Notes under the pieces: generated by a model
What the model was told of the DNA's origin: nothing
Database searches by the model: none
Seen by the model: only the letters and a program-made list of their open reading frames with translations
Program-made: the position numbers and the translations under genes
Part shown: in pieces, positions 5,612 to 6,153 of the stretch
Layout of the letters: each line of letters starts with the position of its first letter
How positions within the stretch are numbered: position 1 is the stretch's first letter
Assembly (NCBI GenBank): GCA_024762915.1
Contig: JANTGL010000164.1
Coordinates: 1 to 6,153 of the forward strand
DNA length: 6,153 nucleotides
Direction of reading: 5' to 3'
Source: Bacteroidales bacterium
GTDB taxonomy: Bacteria > Bacteroidota > Bacteroidia > Bacteroidales > JAADGE01

Positions 5612-6129
5612 TTTTGTGTTATGTTTTTTTTATCAATCTCTATATTTTTAATTCTTTTTCCAATAATATACTGAGGAATTGTAAATATCGCTAATACAAT
5701 TATATAACCAAATCCCGCAAAACCATATACTAAATACTTATCCTCACCTAAGTCTGCAAATAATATATCAGCATTATTCATTGAGCTGATAGTATAACCA
5801 ATAACCCAAGCTATTGACATAATGCTTAGTACAAGATTGATTAAATACTTATCTGTAGTGATTTTTTTATAAAAAAGACCAAATCCCAAATACAATAATC
5901 CTAATACAAACATTAATGGCATATATGTGTACCAAATGTCATTTAAAGTGTCTTGATATAGAGAAAATCTCTCATCTGTAGATGTTTTAAATGTAGTAGT
6001 CATCAATTCCTGTAACTTTATCATTCCAATTGAAAACAGACCAATTATTGCATAGAATACACCAATCGAAATGCAAATTTTGTTGACATCCTTTTGAAAA
6101 ACTTTTTTAATCTTAACCGATTCTAACAT
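5608..6129 (-). CDS. Uncharacterised integral membrane protein with four predicted helices
   Basis: I do not recognise this 173-residue protein. Four hydrophobic segments are visible at about 18-37, 66-87, 96-115 and 133-156. The N-terminus is lysine-rich (KIKKVFQKDVNK), and so is the tail after the last helix (KRIKNIEIDKKNITQK). An even helix number with basic ends suggests that both termini are cytoplasmic. The longest extramembrane part, about residues 38-65, would face the periplasm and contains a TTTFKTSTDERF stretch. No catalytic or binding motif is seen. The ATG at 6129-6127 is preceded by an A-rich leader with an out-of-frame ATG 8 nt upstream. The gene is more A/T-rich than fabI or the aminotransferase gene, which fits either a membrane protein or acquired DNA. 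It ends 58 nt before the SnoaL-like start on the same strand, and no promoter is evident between them. Confidence 0.7.
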   Translation of the reverse strand: MLESVKIKKVFQKDVNKICISIGVFYAIIGLFSIGMIKLQELMTTTFKTSTDERFSLYQDTLNDIWYTYMPLMFVLGLLYLGFGLFYKKITTDKYLINLVLSIMSIAWVIGYTISSMNNADILFADLGEDKYLVYGFAGFGYIIVLAIFTIPQYIIGKRIKNIEIDKKNITQK

Positions 6130-6153
6130 GCTTTCATTTCTTTTTTAATTAAA

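Overview
The window looks like chromosome from a low-GC member of the Bacteroidota. Four transcription starts carry the TAnnTTTG −7 box typical of this phylum: upstream of fabI, the tRNA-Ser, the HU gene and trmH. Two of these (HU, tRNA-Ser) also have a TTTG −33 box 19 or 21 nt upstream. Start codons sit in A-rich leaders without clear Shine-Dalgarno sites, and the FabI, HU and TrmH proteins are of ordinary bacterial type. I cannot name the genus.

Left edge to 434: the N-terminus of a sodium:solute symporter runs leftwards off the window. Between it and fabI lies a roughly 150-bp imperfect inverted repeat (142-293) with nested stems, which looks like a non-coding dispersed element of MITE or REP type. 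From 435 to 2028 come three housekeeping genes: fabI (enoyl-ACP reductase, fatty acid synthesis), a convergent tRNA-Ser(UGA), and an HU-family DNA-binding protein. A perfect 34-bp palindrome with T-runs separates fabI from the tRNA and probably terminates both. HU has its own strong promoter and a UUCG-capped terminator.

From 2133 to 3997 a TrmH-like tRNA 2'-O-methyltransferase and a class III PLP-dependent aminotransferase lie 2 nt apart and are almost certainly co-transcribed. A probable lipoprotein built from PD40/TolB-like propeller repeats follows (4084-5004).

From 5005 to the right edge everything is on the minus strand. An orphan four-helix membrane protein lies upstream of a complete SnoaL/NTF2-fold protein with a GTG start. 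Directly after the SnoaL stop codon is a short, start-less stretch that reads as the C-terminal tip of a COG2509-type FAD-dependent dehydrogenase. It appears to be a decayed gene end and marks a rearrangement junction.

I see no defence, CRISPR, phage or secondary-metabolite system. The items most worth a second look are the inverted-repeat element with its internal 20-bp duplication, and the FAD-dehydrogenase remnant.
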